A stretch of 64,000 nt of DNA from Adineta vaga (Eukaryota > Rotifera), in the NCBI GenBank assembly GCA_021613535.1, contig CP075496.1, forward strand, positions 5,022,001 to 5,086,000, read 5' to 3'. This document shows, one piece after another, positions 60,674 to 64,000 of the stretch. The translations under genes were made by a program, and so were the position numbers. Numbering within the stretch: the first letter of the stretch is position 1; each line of letters begins with the position of its first letter. The notes under the pieces are model-generated. The model was not told where the DNA came from, made no database searches, and was given only the letters and a program-made list of their open reading frames with translations.

Positions 60674-62585
60674 TCAGATGATGTAAAACATTTGAAAAGC
60701 TTCGTTTGAGAAAGAAAAATAATAGTTATGATAAGATTGAAGAAGTCGATTGTATCTATGCTAATAAAAATAAAGAAGTTGAACTGTATTAGTTCATCTA
60801 TTAATGATTGTTGAATCGATAGGGTTGAAATGAAATGGCAACAAATGTCTCTCGTTCTTTACTCTCATTATTTTTCTTTCGGTCGTTGTGATTTTTGTAA
60901 AAGAAAAATAAATTAAATATACACGCTAAAGAAAAAAGCAAGCACGATTATCATGAAGAAGAAAATGTGAGTAATTTGATCACAACGTTTTTGTATTTGT
61001 CTTAGATGGACACAAAACAAACGTTTTCCCTCTTTTTTATTTCTCTCTCTCTCTCTCTCTTCAATGTTTCATGTAAAATTTTGTACAGAGTACACTACAT
61101 TTTGAAATCAGTTCATTTCATCGAATTACTCTCTGTCGGTTTTCTCTTTTATTCGACTTCAATTTGTTTGTCACATATGATGCTTCACTCTTCTTTAGGC
61201 AATAGAAATTTGACTTTTTCCTTTCTCTTTGCTTTCGAATTTTTCATATTGAATACAATTAATCACATCTCAGGTAGATTTTCATCATTGACGAAATATC
61301 GTAGTTAAGAGACACAAGTGGAATGTTTTGCAAGAAACGATTTATAGTTAAGTTCAGGATAAATAAAAATTTATCCTTGAGAAATAAAATTATTGAAAGA
61401 ATTTCAAGTGAAGCTAAAAGCAAAAAAATATGCATTTGATTTCTTTTCTATTTCAGTTAATATGTCAACAAAATAATTAACTTTTACTATTAACACAATC
61501 GTTTATCAAAAACAAGTGAGCAGGAAATGAAAATAGTAGAAAGTCAATTATTAACGGAAATTACAGAGAATATTAAAAGTTCTTTTTTTCATGATCTTTC
61601 TACAAATCGATAATAAACAAGAAAGGTTTCTCTCGATGAATTTCAATGGAATTACGTTACGGAAAGATTATTTGATGTACATCATTTGAATAGTTATTAT
61701 TGTAAAATGTTCTCGTTTGACATCAATTTCTATTCGTTGTCAAGATTGTATAAAGTGAACTTGTATATAGAAGTATAAATTTCAATCAAGGATATTTATT
61801 TTGCATATGTAATACTGCAAACCATCATAGAATAAATCAAACAAACCTTCGAAACTAGGTTTCTATAACTTAATATACACAAAGAAATGTTGTAAAACAT
61901 ATTTTGACAAAACTTGAATGATGTGTCAATTCTTTGCATTGTAGATATGATTAGAATTGAATTGTTATCATGATTTGACAAAGATTGATTGATTTTTTTT
62001 AGACTTATGGAATGAATATTAACATTTTTCGTCCTTACAAATACACATCGGACCCGAATTAGTGTCTATATTTCTTCTTTTTGAATACTTTTCAGCTAAC
62101 AAATTTTTCTCATAAATATGCAGGTTTTACATTTTTTCTTTGTAAATTTGAGTTGTCTTCTAATCAAGAGAATGAATGAGTAAATATTTTATCTTTTCTA
62201 AAAGAAAAATTGATCGTTGAGATCTACTTATTTCAGCAAAGAATAAAATCGATGAAGTCTTTTTTTAATTCAAATAATAATCGAAAAAAAAGCCAACTTT
62301 CTGTCTCTTTGATGTTCCAATACTTGTTTATTTTGATGACTAGATAGACGACAAAATAATTAAAAACAACCAATCAAACAAATAAAGTCTACTAAACATT
62401 ACACACAACATCCATAATACTAGCAGAAAACCTTGTAGAAAAAAAAAAGAAGAAACTGATTGATCTCACTGTTAAAGAGTCATCATTAAGGTAAAAGAAA
62501 ACGAACGAATGAAAACCTGAGAAAAACGAAATGAAAAAAAAAGAAAAGAAAATATAACATAAAATATGCAATTCTTGTATCCTAT
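60674..62585. other. 1.9 kb non-coding stretch
   Basis: AT-rich interval between the collagen IV stop and the ankyrin gene start, with a (CT)n run at about 61041-61060. It likely holds the ankyrin gene promoter and a long collagen 3' UTR. The frames present are not supported by motifs. Confidence 0.4.
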
Positions 62586-64000
62586 TTAAATTTTCTTCAG
62601 TTGTGCGAAAAATGCGGATGGGCCACTAGGAGTTTGTTTAAATAGATTAGCATGACATACAGCACATCGACTAACATGTTGTCGTTGTGCACCTGATTTC
62701 AAGGTTAATAATTTAGGCTTTTCGAAACCACTATACTCATCCAGTGTTGCTAGATAAAATGTCATCATATTAGGATAATAGTTGCATTGTGAATGATCTT
62801 TGCAATGAAAATAAGGTCGATCATGATATTTTTCTAGACATGAACCAGGTGATTGTAAACTTTGTTGATCACCTCGACCACCATCAGCTGATGTAAATAC
62901 AAAACTATATCCAGTCCATAAGAGATCATAACCTTCTGGACATGTTGGAACACGTTGTGATTGACTATGGATGGCAAATACAGGTGTTGGAGATTCACAA
63001 ACGACACAACGACTTAGATGATTAGGTAAATCACGTGGTTCAAATGGTGCCATACTTGATGACATTGGTTCATTGGTTGATAACCAATATGAATAATCAT
63101 TACGTGCTGCATAATGACATGAATTGCCGATATCACAAAATAAGAATGGCATTGCACTGAAACGACGTAAACAACTACCCGAACCACCTATTTTCGATAA
63201 AAATCAATTAAGCGATCTATTTTAGAAATCGTTTTCATGCAAAAAAAGAATATTTCTTACCAAGATCTTGATGGGCAGCATACGTATCACCTTGCATACC
63301 CATAAATGAATAACCATCTTGCATTTTTGTTGTTGAATATGGACATTGTGGTGTTGTTTTATCTTGACTATGTCTATAAATATAGATATAATAGATTGAC
63401 TTTTTCTTTCTGTCTTTCATGTATAAAATCATACCGTGCAAAAACGAATGAACCCTCTCCTGTGTCTCCTGGTGGACCTTGTGAGCCAGCAATACCTATG
63501 TAAGAGAAATCAAGATATGTATTAAGGATGCTTTTGTATTTGCATAAGAATGAATTACCTGGTGAACCTGGTGGACCATGTAAACCAGATCTAAAAATAT
63601 TAAAATTAACTAGAGTAAAAGAGATTACATTTGTAACTTACGCTCCAGGAAAACCAACATCACCGATTGAACCACGCGCTCCCAATGAACCTGGATTGCC
63701 TATTGAGAAGAAAACATAATCATTAATTTATTTGGAACTTGTTTATATCTTTTTTCTTGCAAACTAATAATTTACCTGGGCGTCCTGGGGAGCCAACTTG
63801 ACCTGGATATCCTTTTGCTCCAGGAAAGCCTGCTTGACCTGGTATTCCAGAACTACCTAGAGTATTGAAGAAGAAGGAATGGATGAAAATCTATTTCTCT
63901 TGATCCTATTTACTCACCTGGTAATCCTTGATTACCACGTTCTCCTTTAGAACCCGGTTGTACTATAGTCTATATATATATGAATCAAGTATATTTTAAT
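62586..64000 (-). CDS. Type IV collagen alpha chain, C-terminal part
   Basis: Exons read 63187-62586, 63373-63261, 63495-63435 and four or more upstream collagenous exons to the window edge, all on the minus strand. Upstream exons are Gly-X-Y repeats (GSIGDVGFPGASGLHGPPG). The helix ends GDTGEGSFVFARHSQD, the typical entry into NC1. The NC1 domain has both C4 subdomains: QDLGGSGSCLRRFSAMPF, CHYAARNDYSYWLST, LSRCVVCESP, then CPEGYDLLWTGYSFVFTSA, SPGSCLEKY, HVSRCAVCHANL. Twelve-Cys NC1 domains drive trimer and hexamer assembly of basement-membrane collagen. The Lys of LLTLKSG is at the position of the sulfilimine-bond hydroxylysine. The 5' part of the gene lies beyond the window. Confidence 0.95.

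Noticed and set aside
61006-61308. 100-codon plus-strand frame with hydrophobic residues
   Set aside because: Begins in a (CT)n tract and shows no domain; the stretch is best left non-coding.
1-64000. CRISPR arrays, rRNA, tRNA and telomeric repeats
   Set aside because: No regularly spaced repeats, no rRNA-like or cloverleaf-type sequence and no tandem telomere units were noticed; a dedicated tRNA scan was not possible.

Overview
This is eukaryotic, animal nuclear DNA: AT-rich and gene-dense, with many GT-AG introns of only about 50-65 bp, and metazoan genes such as a prospero/PROX homeobox gene, type IV collagen, DSTYK kinase, BTG/TOB, a class I myosin and the WASH-complex subunit strumpellin. 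Codon use, intron size, and a seven-bladed extracellular kelch propeller gene suggest a rotifer, most likely a bdelloid (Rotaria/Adineta-like). That assignment is inference. I saw no prokaryotic operon, CRISPR array, rRNA, tRNA or intact transposon.

Layout. 1-410 (-) is the 5' end of an RNF34/RFFL-type E3 ligase, divergent from a compact plus-strand run: myosin regulatory light chain (836-1464), DDX54 helicase (1646-4974), DEK (5217-7360) and the RBR ligase RNF144 (7884-9377). ACBP (9620-9937, -) is followed by a large minus-strand block: a HEAT-repeat region (10456-15734) and a WD40 region (15957-20044), possibly one WDR87/WDR97-like gene. Strumpellin/WASHC5 (20332-24967, +) is divergent from the WD40 gene. 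Two unrecognised genes (25112-25772 - and 27174-28418 +) and 3.3 kb of non-coding DNA precede PROX (31694-33627, +). A type II membrane kelch protein (34737-36406, +) follows.

The minus strand then carries a tight head-to-tail series. In transcription order it is DAP1 (48962-48350), ZCCHC8 (48159-46338), DSTYK (46121-41922), a 125-aa unknown (41766-41389) and Myo1D-like myosin (41251-36906), with gaps of only about 140-220 bp. BTG/TOB (50812-51784, -), CTDSP phosphatase (52922-54545, +), ZNF830 (55475-56682, +), a CFAP97D-like gene (57511-58167, +), an ankyrin protein (58443-60673, -) and the 3' end of a collagen IV gene (62586-64000, -) complete the window.

The genes are mostly unrelated housekeeping, cytoskeletal or developmental genes. 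The most interesting feature is architectural. Many start codons sit a few bases after a strong 3' splice acceptor that has no matching upstream coding exon, and this is clearest for the downstream members of the close-packed same-strand series. That pattern fits spliced-leader trans-splicing and polycistronic transcription. All gene models are manual: exon joins were made by reading frame and splice signals, with no alignment run.
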